Part shown: positions 53,033 to 61,697 of the stretch, one piece after another
How positions within the stretch are numbered: the stretch's first letter is position 1
How the letters are laid out: every line of letters starts with the position of its first letter
Source of the DNA: Trinickia terrae
GTDB taxonomy: Bacteria; Pseudomonadota; Gammaproteobacteria; Burkholderiales; Burkholderiaceae
Length of the DNA: 64,000 bases
Assembly (NCBI RefSeq): GCF_005144415.1
Contig: NZ_SWJE01000011.1
Coordinates: forward strand, 1-64,000
Direction: 5' to 3'
The notes under the pieces: generated by a model
The model's input: only the letters and a program-made list of their open reading frames with translations
The model's database searches: none
What the model was told of the DNA's origin: nothing
Position numbers and translations under genes: made by a program

Positions 53033-54489
53033 GACTTGATCGCCTCCGCGAGCGCGGCTTCCTGGCCGTAGTAGGCGGCGCGCGGCGCGAACCCGGGCCG
53101 CACCGAGGTGGTCTCGAAGCCGCCTTTCACGTCGTCGCGCGAGGCGCCCGCGTTCTGGCGGAACGAGAAGAGATCCTGCGTGATGACGACGTCGCCCTCC
53201 ATGCCGACGAGCTCGGTCACGCGCGTCACGCGCCGCATGCCGTCGCGCATGCGCTCGACCTGGACGATCATGTGCACGGCGCTGGCGATCTGGCGCCGGA
53301 TCGAGAGCAGCGGCAGGTTGCCGTTGGCCATCATGACCATGCTCTCGAGCCGGCTGATCGCGTCGCGCGGCGTGTTCGCGTGAATCGTCGTCATCGAGCC
53401 GTCGTGGCCCGTGTTCATCGCCTGGAGCACGTCGAACGCTTCGGCGCCGCGCGTCTCGCCGAGGATGATGCGGTCCGGGCGCATCCGCAGCGCGTTGCGC
53501 ACGAGGTCGCGCTGCGAGACGGCGCCGAGGCCCTCGGAGTTCTCGGGGCGCGTTTCGAGGCTGACCACGTGCGGCTGCTGCAACTGGAGCTCGGCGGCAT
53601 CCTCGATCGTGACGATGCGCTCGTGCTCGTCGATGTGCTGCGAGAGCGCGTTGAGCAGCGTCGTCTTGCCCGAGCCGGTGCCGCCCGAGATGATGACGTT
53701 CAGGCGGCACATGCAGGCGATCTTGAACACCTGGAGCATGGCCGGCGAGATGTTGCCCTGCTGCGCCATGCGCGCGAGCGTGATGTTGCGCTTCGAGAAC
53801 TTGCGGATCGAGATCGAGGCGCCGCGCAGCGCGATCGGCGGCAGCACGACGTTCACGCGGCTGCCGTCGGCGAGCCGCGCGTCGACCATCGGGCTGCTCT
53901 CGTCGACGCGCCGGCCCACGGCCGCAGCGATACGCTGCGCGACGTGGGTGACGTGCTGGTTGTCGCGGAACTTGAGCGGCGTGAGCACGAGCTTGCCGCT
54001 ACGCTCGACGAAGACCTGGTCGGGACCGTTGACGAGGATGTCCGTGACGGTCTCGTCCGTGAGCAGCGGCTCGATCGGCCCGAGACCGAACATGTCGTTG
54101 AGGAGCGCATCGACGATCGCCGCCTGCTCGGCGGCCGTGATCGTCAAGCGGTTGCGCTCGACCGTGTGAGCGGCGACTTCGGCGATGCCCTTGCGCACTT
54201 CCTCGCGCGTTTTCATGAGGGCCGCCGACATGTTCATCAAGGCGAACACGGCCGTGCGGATCGCGTCGTACTTGTTCGAGCGGATCAGCGTTTCGCGCGC
54301 GGCGTGCGCGGCGTGCGCGGCGTGCGCGGGCGGGCGCGAGGGCGCGGACGCGTGCGCCGGCTCGCCGTCGTCGCGGGGCGCGTGCGCGGCGTGCGTGTCG
54401 GCCGAGGGGGCGGCATGCGCCGCTTTGGGCGGCACCGCCGCTGTCGCCGGGAGCGCGCCCGGGGCGCGATCTTTCTGGCCGAACTTCAT
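53029..54489 (-). CDS. tadA: TadA/CpaF pilus assembly ATPase
   Basis: A 486-residue secretion ATPase. A ~68-residue low-complexity N-terminus rich in Ala/His/Pro (with a PAHAAHAAHAA repeat) precedes the CpaF N-domain. The ATPase domain has Walker A GGTGSGKTTLLNAL, the Asp box (IVTIEDAAELQL), Walker B (RPDRIILGETRGAEAFDVL) and the His box region (GHDGSMTTIHANTP). It powers polymerisation (and perhaps retraction) of Flp pili. It overlaps tadZ and tadB by four bases each. Confidence 0.95.
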   Translation of the reverse strand: MKFGQKDRAPGALPATAAVPPKAAHAAPSADTHAAHAPRDDGEPAHASAPSRPPAHAAHAAHAARETLIRSNKYDAIRTAVFALMNMSAALMKTREEVRKGIAEVAAHTVERNRLTITAAEQAAIVDALLNDMFGLGPIEPLLTDETVTDILVNGPDQVFVERSGKLVLTPLKFRDNQHVTHVAQRIAAAVGRRVDESSPMVDARLADGSRVNVVLPPIALRGASISIRKFSKRNITLARMAQQGNISPAMLQVFKIACMCRLNVIISGGTGSGKTTLLNALSQHIDEHERIVTIEDAAELQLQQPHVVSLETRPENSEGLGAVSQRDLVRNALRMRPDRIILGETRGAEAFDVLQAMNTGHDGSMTTIHANTPRDAISRLESMVMMANGNLPLLSIRRQIASAVHMIVQVERMRDGMRRVTRVTELVGMEGDVVITQDLFSFRQNAGASRDDVKGGFETTSVRPGFAPRAAYYGQEAALAEAIKS

Positions 54490-55715
54490 GCGCTCCTCCC
54501 CGGCTTCTTCAGGAGGCTTGCGTACCAGGGCTGCGTGGTTTTCGCGGTGTGCTGCGCGCCCGTCATCTCGCGCACGAGCGCGTCGATGGCGCCGCGAAAG
54601 CCGCTGTGCTGGCGGCCGCGGTTGACGGGCTCGCCGAGGTTCTCGGCGAACGCGAGCGCCTTCGGATCGTAGGGCAGCTCGCACGCGACGAGGCGGCCGA
54701 AGGCGTCGCCGAAGTCCGAGGCGCTCACGCGGCCCGCGACGGGCTCGAGCGGATTGTTGAGCAGCACCGAGACGCTGCGCTCGCCGGGCAGCTCCTGGAC
54801 GAAGCGGACGAGCCGCGCGCATTCGTGCGCGCCGTGAACCGAGCGGTCCGCGACGAGATAGACATGGTTGGCCGCGTGAAGCGCTTCGTCGGTGAGGCGC
54901 CCGGCGCGAGCGGGCACATCGACGAGCACGTAGTGGAAATGGCGCTTGAGCGTATCGATGATCTCCGCCACGGCGCCCGTGCGGATCGGCACCTCCGAGC
55001 CGTAAGGGTGCTCGCCCGAGAGGATCGCGAGCCGCCCGCCCTTCGAGACGAGCATGCGTTCGACCGACTGCGGCTCGGGCCGCGCATCGAACTCGAGCAG
55101 CTCGATGAGCCCGTTGTTGCTGGGGAGGTCGAGCTGCGAGCAGGCCGAGCCGCCGTGCAGATTCAGATCGAGATAGACGACGCGGCGCCGCTCGCCGGCG
55201 AGCCGCCGCGCGAGCGCGACGCCGATCGTCGTGACGCCGACGCCGCCGCGCGCGCCGGCGAGGCCGAGGACCTTGCCCATGCGCACCTGCATGACGGGCT
55301 CGTTCGCCGTGAGCGAGCGCCGCAGCAGGTCGGCCGTGAGCGGCTTGACGACGTAGTCCTGCACGCCGATGCGCAGCAGGTTGCGAAACAGCCCGACGTC
55401 GTTTTGCTTGCCGATCGCGATGACGGCGACCGACGGATCGCAGACCTGCGCGAGGCGCGTCAAGTCCGAGAGCGGCATGGCCGAGTCCGAGACGTCGACG
55501 ATCAGCTGGCGCGGCGGGTGCTCCATCTTCTCGATGAGCGCGATCGTCTCGTTGAAGGTTCCGACGCGCGCCTGCGCGTGCGAGATGTGCTGATCGAGGA
55601 TCAGGTTGTTGATCACGGACGCGCTCGCTTCGTCGGCGACGATCGCGAGGAAGTCCACCTCACGCTGCGACGAGGCCTGGTGCTCCGGATGCGCTTGATG
55701 TTCGGCGACGTTCAT
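54486..55715 (-). CDS. tadZ: TadZ/CpaE, pilus localisation ATPase-like protein
   Basis: A 409-residue protein: an atypical receiver domain at ~20-130 (LIVDVSD at the phospho-acceptor site, YVVKPL as the Lys motif) followed by a MinD/ParA-like domain at ~145-390. The P-loop reads GARGGVGVTT, so both the deviant signature Lys and the Walker Lys are replaced, as in several CpaE/TadZ proteins with weak or no ATPase. TadZ marks the pole and recruits TadA. Its position just upstream of tadA is conserved. Confidence 0.9.
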   Translation of the reverse strand: MNVAEHQAHPEHQASSQREVDFLAIVADEASASVINNLILDQHISHAQARVGTFNETIALIEKMEHPPRQLIVDVSDSAMPLSDLTRLAQVCDPSVAVIAIGKQNDVGLFRNLLRIGVQDYVVKPLTADLLRRSLTANEPVMQVRMGKVLGLAGARGGVGVTTIGVALARRLAGERRRVVYLDLNLHGGSACSQLDLPSNNGLIELLEFDARPEPQSVERMLVSKGGRLAILSGEHPYGSEVPIRTGAVAEIIDTLKRHFHYVLVDVPARAGRLTDEALHAANHVYLVADRSVHGAHECARLVRFVQELPGERSVSVLLNNPLEPVAGRVSASDFGDAFGRLVACELPYDPKALAFAENLGEPVNRGRQHSGFRGAIDALVREMTGAQHTAKTTQPWYASLLKKPGRSA

Positions 55716-55742
55716 GATGGCTCGCGACGGGGCGGGGGGGGG

Positions 55743-56129
55743 TTATTTGCCGACTGTGGTGGTCGTCACCTTGGCGGCCGCGGGCTCCTTCACCTTGTCC
55801 TCCTCGTAGCGGCGCACGGCCTGCGCCGCGGTGCCCGCGTCGGCGCCGCCGTAGGGCACGCTGTCGACGAGGTCCTCGGGCCGCGCGAGCATGCCCGCGA
55901 GGTTGGTGTAGGTCGCGCAGCCGAAGGCGACGCCGGGCCGGCGAAAGCCGGCATCGACGAAATGCGAGCGCTCGACGAGCTGCTCGCAGTCGGGCGGCAC
56001 CGCTTGCGTGCCGTTGAAGCCGATGACGGAGGAATCGGGCATGCCGCGCGGCGGCGGGGCGGACAGGCAGCCGGCGAGGGCGAGGGGAGCGAGAAGCGCG
56101 GTGAGCGCAGTCAGGGTTCGGCAGGACAT
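55743..56129 (-). CDS. cpaD: CpaD/RcpB-like pilus lipoprotein
   Basis: A 128-residue lipoprotein: lipobox LAGC (Cys ~21) and the CpaD signature RPGVAFGCATYTNLAGMLARPEDLV. Shorter than many CpaD proteins (~200 residues), so it is a reduced form. GAGGAG before the ATG at 56129 decides the start. It probably supports the secretin in the outer membrane. Confidence 0.85.
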   Translation of the reverse strand: MSCRTLTALTALLAPLALAGCLSAPPPRGMPDSSVIGFNGTQAVPPDCEQLVERSHFVDAGFRRPGVAFGCATYTNLAGMLARPEDLVDSVPYGGADAGTAAQAVRRYEEDKVKEPAAAKVTTTTVGK

Positions 56130-56145
56130 GGCGTGCTCCTCGCGT

Positions 56146-57528
56146 TCAATAGACGAAGCCGGCATTGCCGGTGAGGCGCGGCGTGTCGCCCGCGAGCGGG
56201 TCGAGCCCGAACTCGTGCTGGAGCGAGAACTCGAGATCGCCGCTCGGCTTCGTGATCGTCTCGATCGCCTGGCGCGTGCGGCTCGGGCTCGTCGGCTGCA
56301 CGAGGTAGGGCGTGACGATCACGACCAGTTCGGTTTTGTTGTCCTGGAAATTCTTCGACGAGAAGAGCTTCCCGATCACGGGCAGCCGGCCGAGCCCCGG
56401 TACCTGCGCGATCACGTCGCTGTCCGTGCTTTGCAGGAGACCGCCAATCGCGAAGCTCTGCCCGCTCGCGAGCTCGACGGTCGTCTCGACGCGGCGCACC
56501 GTCAGCGCGGGGATCTTGAAGCCGCTGAGGGTCACGGCATCGGCCTGGTCGAGCTGGCTGACCTCGGGCCGCACCTTGAGGCTGATCCGGTTGTCGGCGA
56601 GCACGGTCGGCGTGAAATCGAGCGAGACGCCGAACGGCTTGAACTCGACCGTGACGGAGGTGGACGCGATGCTGCCGCCCGAGCCGCTCTGCGCGACCGG
56701 GATCGGGATCTCGCCGCCGGCGAGAAAGCTCGCCGTCTCGCCCGACATCGCGGTCAGGTTCGGCTCGGCCAACATCGTGACGAGGCCGTCCTGGTCGAGG
56801 GCCTGCAGCACGGTGTCGAGCGTGACGCCGTTCGAGAGACTGCTCGCGCAGCCGTTGGACACGCAAAACGAGGTCAGCGAGGGTGGGAAGAGGACGCTGC
56901 TGAAGAAATGCGAGCCGAAATTGCCGAGCACGTTCCAGTTGATGCCGAGCTGCTGGGTGATGTTGCGGTTGACCTCCGTCACGCGCACGCGCAGGTTCAC
57001 CTGGATCGGGTGGGCGATCGTCATCTTGTTGACGATGGTTTCCTTCTCGTGGAGATAGGGCTTGAGCGTCTCGAGGGCGGAGTCGGCCTCGGTCGCGCTC
57101 GGCACGTCGCCGGCGACCATCAGCGAACCCGGTGCGCCTGACACCGTGAGATGCAGCTGCGGGAAACGCGTGTCGAGCAGACGCTGGAGCGAGCGCACGT
57201 CGGTGGCGACGACGACCGTCTTGCGCAGGATCGTCCGGTTGTTCGCGCCGAGCGCGAGCAGCGTCGTCGTGCCGGCCTTCTTGCCGAGCACGAAGACCGT
57301 GCGCGGCGTCGGCACCTGGATGTCGGCGACGTCCGGATTGGCCACGAACACGGCGACCGCTGGCTCGGGGAGCGTCAGGACCTCGCCGCCGCCGTCGTAG
57401 ACCGTGAGGACGGCGCCGCCGTCGCTGTCGGCGCGGGCCGCTCCGGCATGCGCGAGCGTGAACGCGAGTGCGGCGGCGAGCGGCCAGAGCCAACGTGAAC
57501 GGGCAATCGAGCGAAGCATGCGGGGCAT
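56146..57528 (-). CDS. cpaC: CpaC/RcpA outer-membrane secretin of the Tad system
   Basis: A 460-residue protein: signal peptide (to ~33), N-terminal BON/N0-like domains (VLTLPEPAVAVFVANPDVADIQVPTPRTVFVLGKKAG), then the secretin domain with VRVTEVNRNITQQLGINWN, LAEPNLTAMSGETASFLAGGEIPIPV and the late signature SFAIGGLLQSTDSDVIAQVPGLGRLPVIGKLF. It forms the multimeric pore for the pilus. Confidence 0.93.
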   Translation of the reverse strand: MPRMLRSIARSRWLWPLAAALAFTLAHAGAARADSDGGAVLTVYDGGGEVLTLPEPAVAVFVANPDVADIQVPTPRTVFVLGKKAGTTTLLALGANNRTILRKTVVVATDVRSLQRLLDTRFPQLHLTVSGAPGSLMVAGDVPSATEADSALETLKPYLHEKETIVNKMTIAHPIQVNLRVRVTEVNRNITQQLGINWNVLGNFGSHFFSSVLFPPSLTSFCVSNGCASSLSNGVTLDTVLQALDQDGLVTMLAEPNLTAMSGETASFLAGGEIPIPVAQSGSGGSIASTSVTVEFKPFGVSLDFTPTVLADNRISLKVRPEVSQLDQADAVTLSGFKIPALTVRRVETTVELASGQSFAIGGLLQSTDSDVIAQVPGLGRLPVIGKLFSSKNFQDNKTELVVIVTPYLVQPTSPSRTRQAIETITKPSGDLEFSLQHEFGLDPLAGDTPRLTGNAGFVY

Positions 57529-57592
57529 TGTTTGGCGGACTCCTCGTGGCGTGGTTCGTCGTGGTACCTGATCAGCTCCGGCAGGCCCGTCG

Positions 57593-58606
57593 TCAATGCA
57601 CCGCGGCCGGGGTGCCCGTCGCGGCTATGGCGGGCGCTGCGGCCGGCGGCGGCGTTGCCGGCAGCGGCGGCAGGCCCGGTGTGCCCGTCGCGCCGTTGGC
57701 GGCCGGGGTATCGCCGCTTGCCACCGAACCCCGATAGACGACGACCGGATGCGCTATCTTCGCGCCGCCAGCCGCGCCGGCTGCCGCGCTCGTGTTTTGC
57801 TGGGCAATGGCCCGCAGCCCTCGGGAGACGTCGCCGGCCCAGACGGGCGGCGTGTCGGGGCCGAGCTCGCCGCCGGCGGCCGGCTGGTCGCGGTCGCTCG
57901 TGGCGAAGCTGCGCAGCGCGAGCGAGAGCGTGCCGAGATGCGTCGCGACCGAGACCACCTGTGCCGTGCGCGGCGAGACTTCGAGCGTGACCGTGCGCGC
58001 ACTCGGGTTGGTCGCCGCGGGCTCGGATGCAGGCTTCTGGCGCTGGAATGCCGAGCCGATCGCGAGCACGCGCACGCGCCTCACCACCGTTTCGGATTCG
58101 ACCGACTGCTCGGGCGCGACCGGCACATCGGCTGCAGCCTTCAACTGCTGGGTGAGCAGCACGTCGACATAGTCGCCGGGCTGAATGAGCCCGGCATTGC
58201 CCGAGACCTCGTCGATCGCGACCGAGACCGCGCGCAAGCCGGGCTTGAGCGCGGCGGCGAGGAAGTCGGGCGCGTCGGCCTGGGTCACGGCGGTGGTGAC
58301 GAGCGGCGCGCCGGCGGGGAGGTTCTCGCGCAGCAGGGCGCCTTTCAGGCGGCTGCTGCCGCTTTGGTCCGGGGTGTCGACGAGCGCGCCCTTCGGCACC
58401 TTGTCCGCCTCGACATTGCGCCAGGCGAGATCGCTTTCGCGCAGCAGCAGGCCCGCCGGCAGATCGGCTGCGGCGTAGGGCACGCGCACGAGCTGCGGGG
58501 GGGCGCTCGGCCGTGGCGCCGCGGCGGCGACGAAGAGCGTACGCAGCACCAGCGCGCCAATCAGCGCAACGACGACAAGAGCGGCGATTCTGACGATATT
58601 GGACAT
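57593..58606 (-). CDS. cpaB: CpaB/RcpC pilus assembly protein
   Basis: A 337-residue protein with an N-terminal membrane anchor (~8-29), a SAF domain (~40-105: VRVPYAAADLPAGLLLRESDLAWRNV, LRENLPAGAPLV), and the conserved AVSVAIDEVSGNAGLIQPGDYVDVLLTQQ block at ~130-155. The Ala/Pro-rich C-terminus is longer than usual. It associates with the secretin, perhaps binding peptidoglycan through the SAF domain. Confidence 0.9.
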   Translation of the reverse strand: MSNIVRIAALVVVALIGALVLRTLFVAAAAPRPSAPPQLVRVPYAAADLPAGLLLRESDLAWRNVEADKVPKGALVDTPDQSGSSRLKGALLRENLPAGAPLVTTAVTQADAPDFLAAALKPGLRAVSVAIDEVSGNAGLIQPGDYVDVLLTQQLKAAADVPVAPEQSVESETVVRRVRVLAIGSAFQRQKPASEPAATNPSARTVTLEVSPRTAQVVSVATHLGTLSLALRSFATSDRDQPAAGGELGPDTPPVWAGDVSRGLRAIAQQNTSAAAGAAGGAKIAHPVVVYRGSVASGDTPAANGATGTPGLPPLPATPPPAAAPAIAATGTPAAVH

Positions 58607-58639
58607 GGTGGTGAGCGTGGGCAGTGGCGGTTCGGCAGG

Positions 58640-59113
58640 CTAAGTGCCCGGCATGTGGCCGACGACGAGCGGTCCCCAGACCGCCACGACGCCGCCCAGC
58701 GCCAGCGCGACGCCGTAGGGCACGCCTTCGCGAGCCGGCTTTTGTCTGTCTTTGCGCAAGAGTCGCGGGGCCAGGAGCGCGAGGGCGACGATGAGGCCGC
58801 TCGCGCTGATGACGAACAGGACGGGCAGGGCGAGCGCCGGTCCTGCCCAGAGGAAGACGGCGGCCGCGAGCTTGGCGTCGCCGCCGCCGATGCAGCCGAA
58901 GTGGAACAGCAGTGCCGAGAGCGCGAGCGCCGCTGCGGCGAGGCCCGCGTGATGCGCGAGAACCGCGGGGCTCGTGTGCGCGAGCCCCGCGGCTACGGGA
59001 TAGAGGCAGGCCACCGTCGCCACGGCCGCATTCGGCAGGCGTCGGAAACGGAGGTCGTGCGCCGCAAGCGCGGCGAGCACGAGCGAGGTGGCCAACGGCA
59101 CGAGGTAGAGCAT
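58640..59113 (-). CDS. tadV: CpaA/TadV prepilin peptidase
   Basis: A 157-residue membrane aspartyl protease (A24) with about five to six membrane segments. The two catalytic aspartates are visible in HDLRFRRLPN and GGGDAKLAAAVFLW. It cleaves the leader of Flp pilin and the TadE/G pseudopilins. It directly follows the flp gene. Confidence 0.92.
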   Translation of the reverse strand: MLYLVPLATSLVLAALAAHDLRFRRLPNAAVATVACLYPVAAGLAHTSPAVLAHHAGLAAAALALSALLFHFGCIGGGDAKLAAAVFLWAGPALALPVLFVISASGLIVALALLAPRLLRKDRQKPAREGVPYGVALALGGVVAVWGPLVVGHMPGT

Positions 59114-59216
59114 GGTCGTAGCGGTACGTGCCGATTCCGCCGCCGCGCGAGGCGAGATGTGCCCGGTCGTCAGGGCCGTGGAGTCTCGCCGGGCGGAGCG
59201 CGGCCGGGAAGCGGCG

Positions 59217-59396
59217 TCAGATCGCGGACGAGATCTTGGTCATCAGAGTCGTGAAGAGCGATGAAAGACCGCTGCTGCCGCTTAGCACGGAGCCGGCGCC
59301 GACCACCGCAACCACGATGATGCCGGCCAGTACTGCGTATTCGAGTGCGCTGACGCCACGTTCGTCACGGGCCAGGGATTTGATGAGTTGTAGCAT
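59217..59396 (-). CDS. flp: Flp-type major pilin
   Basis: A 59-residue prepilin, read directly from the sequence: leader MLQLIKSLARDERG, then the Flp motif VSALEYAVLAG with Glu at +5 and Tyr at +6 after the cleavage Gly, a hydrophobic stretch IIVVAVVGAG and a short Ser/Thr/Gly-rich tail (SGSSGLSSLFTTLMTK). GGAGAG lies four bases before the ATG. First gene of the Tad operon; the mature pilin is ~45 residues and its Ser/Thr tail could carry glycans made by the two glycosyltransferases at the operon end. Confidence 0.93.
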   Translation of the reverse strand: MLQLIKSLARDERGVSALEYAVLAGIIVVAVVGAGSVLSGSSGLSSLFTTLMTKISSAI

Positions 59397-59925
59397 GGGT
59401 CTCTCCGCAAAGAGGATCCGGCCACAGAGTTTGGCCGTTGCCCCGTTCGAGTGTGGTCACCGCCGTGTTCCAGTCAAGGCTTCTCCACGCGGCGGCATGC
59501 ATGGTTGGCCAACACCTGCTGTTGCTGCCCGTCGCCGGCGAGGTTGCCGCAGGCGGTATGGGTTGCAAACGTTTGCGTAATCGTCTGCGGTTGCCATTTT
59601 TGCGGATAGTAGGGGAAGCGACTATTAAGAAATAGAAAAATTTGCCGACAACGTCTGATCTATCCGAAGGTATAGGCGATTGAAAAAGCCTACGCAAATA
59701 TCGTTAACGATTAGTCGTAAGGTATGAACAAAGTGCTGGGTTTTATAGGCGTGGCGGGCGGCCTTCTTACACGCTTATTGCTCTGATGATATGCGTGAAA
59801 GATTGGGAAAGGAATTCGGATTGAATAAGCGAGGTCACCCTACGGCTTTGCCGTGATGTGCCTCGCTGTTCGCCGCCGGGCAGGCTCAGTTCTGAATGGA
59901 GCGCCTTGAATCAGCTGCCAAGCCG
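59397..59925. promoter_or_regulatory. flp/Tad promoter region with LacI-type palindrome
   Basis: About 530 bp between nasS and flp. It holds a perfect 12-bp palindrome GCAAACGTTTGC (59565-59576), close to the PurR/LacI-family consensus, a second perfect palindrome TCGTTAACGA (59701-59710), and AT-rich DNA at 59620-59720. No clear sigma-54 box was found. No gene is seen. Confidence 0.55.
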
Positions 59926-61062
59926 TCAGGCCGTGAAGGCGCCCCACGCCTCTCCATCGATCAGTACATCCACGCGCATCTCTTCCGGAATCGGCACGCC
60001 GCAGCGCGCGGCCGCTTCGCGATAGAGCGAGGTCTGATTGATGCTCGCGGCGATGGCCGCGTCGCTCGCGCCCTCGCCGTCGCGCAGCAGGTTCCAGCGC
60101 CGGTACTGCGCGAGGAACCACTGGCCGTCCGAGAGCCGCGGGTAGTTCACCGCGCCGCCGTCGAAGAAGCTGACGGGCAGCGGCGGCTTCGCGAACTGCG
60201 CGCCCTCGTAGACGCCGACGAGCCGCGGCTCGATCAGCTCGCGCGGCACGTCGAGCACGTCGGGCTTGGCGAGCCAATTCGAAATCTCCGAGCGATGCTC
60301 GCGCGCATCGACCCAGCGGCAAGCCTCCAGCATCGTCTGTACGAGCGCACGCGCGGTATTGGGGTGGTGCGCCACGAAATCGCGCCGGCACGCCAGCACT
60401 TTCTCTGGATGCCCAGGCCAGATCGCGCTCGTCGCAATCGCCGTGCGTCCCGCGCGCCGCGCTTCGGCCACCGCATTCCACGGCTCGCCGGCGCAAAAAC
60501 CGTCGAGCTTGTTCTCGGCGAGCGCATCGACCATCTGCGGCGGCGGGATCACGACGCTTTGAATGTCGCGCAGCGGATGCACGCCTTGCGCCGCGAGCCA
60601 GTAATAAAGCCACATGGCGTGCGTGCCGGTCGGGAACGTCTGCGCGAACACGGGCGGACGCCCCAGCGAGGCGAGCGCCGCCTTGAGGCTGTCGTGCTCC
60701 TTCAGCGCCTGCGCAAGCGCGTTCGACACCGTGATGCCCTGGCCGTTGCGATTGAGCACCATCAGCACGGCCATGTCCGCCTGCGGCCCGCCGATGCCCA
60801 GTTGCACGCCATAGACGAGCCCGTAGAGCGAGTGTGCGGCGTCGAGCTCGCCGGAGAGCAGTTTGTCGCGCACGGCCGCCCACGACGGCTGGCGGCACAG
60901 CTCGAGCGTGAGCCCGTGGCTATGGCCGAATTCGAGCACCTTGGCGGCCACGAGCGGCGCGGCATCGGAAAGCGCCACGAAGCCAAGGCGCAGATGCGTT
61001 TTCTCGGGCTTGGCCGCGGCGTCGCCGTCAAGGGTTTCGGGTTGGGAGGAAGGCGTAGTCAT
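59926..61062 (-). CDS. nasS: NasS-like nitrate sensor (NrtA/CmpA family, cytoplasmic)
   Basis: A 378-residue NrtA/CmpA-type solute-binding-fold protein without a signal peptide, which marks it as the cytoplasmic nitrate/nitrite sensor NasS rather than the transporter subunit. Family blocks: LRLGFVALSDAAPLVAAKVLEFG, GELDAAHSLYGLVYG, GTHAMWLYYWLAAQG and GFCAGEPWNAVA. It sits 9 bp downstream of nasT; NasS holds NasT inactive until nitrate binds. Confidence 0.9.
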   Translation of the reverse strand: MTTPSSQPETLDGDAAAKPEKTHLRLGFVALSDAAPLVAAKVLEFGHSHGLTLELCRQPSWAAVRDKLLSGELDAAHSLYGLVYGVQLGIGGPQADMAVLMVLNRNGQGITVSNALAQALKEHDSLKAALASLGRPPVFAQTFPTGTHAMWLYYWLAAQGVHPLRDIQSVVIPPPQMVDALAENKLDGFCAGEPWNAVAEARRAGRTAIATSAIWPGHPEKVLACRRDFVAHHPNTARALVQTMLEACRWVDAREHRSEISNWLAKPDVLDVPRELIEPRLVGVYEGAQFAKPPLPVSFFDGGAVNYPRLSDGQWFLAQYRRWNLLRDGEGASDAAIAASINQTSLYREAAARCGVPIPEEMRVDVLIDGEAWGAFTA

Positions 61063-61071
61063 AGCGTGCAG

Positions 61072-61647
61072 TCAACCGAGAAGATCGGCGATCGAAACGA
61101 GCTGCCGGGCGACCTCGGCAACCTTGATGCCCTGGTCCATCGCGCGCTTGCGCAGCGTCGCATAGGCTTCCTGCTCGGACATCTTGCGGCGGTCCATCAA
61201 GAGACGCTTGGCGCGGTCGATGAGCTTGCGGTCGGCGAGCTCGCTTTCGGCTTGGGCCAGGCGCTGGCGCAGCTTCTCTTCGTGTGCGAAGCGCGCGAGC
61301 GCGACTTCGAGAATCGGCGCGAGCCGCTCCGCCGCGAGCCCTTCGACGAGATAGGCGGTGACGCCTGAGTCGACGGCGGCGCGGATCAGCTGCTGGTTCG
61401 CGTCGCTGCTGAACATCAGCACCGGGCGCGGCGCGGTCTCGTTCATCACCGCGAGCTGTTCGAGCGTGTCGCGCGAGGGCGATTCGGTGTCGATGATGAC
61501 GACGTCGGGCCGCTCGCTCTCGACCACCTTCGGCAGCGCCTGCGGCGTGGCGGCCTCGGGCAGCATGTCGTAGCCGAGGCGTGCGAGCGCCTCGCGCAAA
61601 TCGCCGATCGGTTTGTCGGTGTCGGTGACGAGCAGCACGCGCAGCAT
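61072..61647 (-). CDS. nasT: NasT-like response regulator with ANTAR RNA-binding domain
   Basis: A 191-residue protein: receiver-like domain (~1-120; D-T-E-S-P-S replaces the usual phospho-acceptor surroundings) and a C-terminal ANTAR domain (~130-190: LIDRAKRLLMDRRKMSEQEAYATLRKRAMD). ANTAR proteins bind twin hairpins in leader RNA and prevent termination of nitrate/nitrite reductase operons. The ATG at 61647 (MLRVLLVTD) is the family start. Confidence 0.92.
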   Translation of the reverse strand: MLRVLLVTDTDKPIGDLREALARLGYDMLPEAATPQALPKVVESERPDVVIIDTESPSRDTLEQLAVMNETAPRPVLMFSSDANQQLIRAAVDSGVTAYLVEGLAAERLAPILEVALARFAHEEKLRQRLAQAESELADRKLIDRAKRLLMDRRKMSEQEAYATLRKRAMDQGIKVAEVARQLVSIADLLG

Positions 61648-61697
61648 GGGAGAGGGTGAATTCGGCAAATCAGGTTTCCAGTGCGCCAAAGGCCGGG

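Noticed and set aside
53272-54672. A 466-codon plus-strand frame opposite tadA
   Set aside because: Shadow of the tadA ATPase gene; no ribosome binding site or domain.
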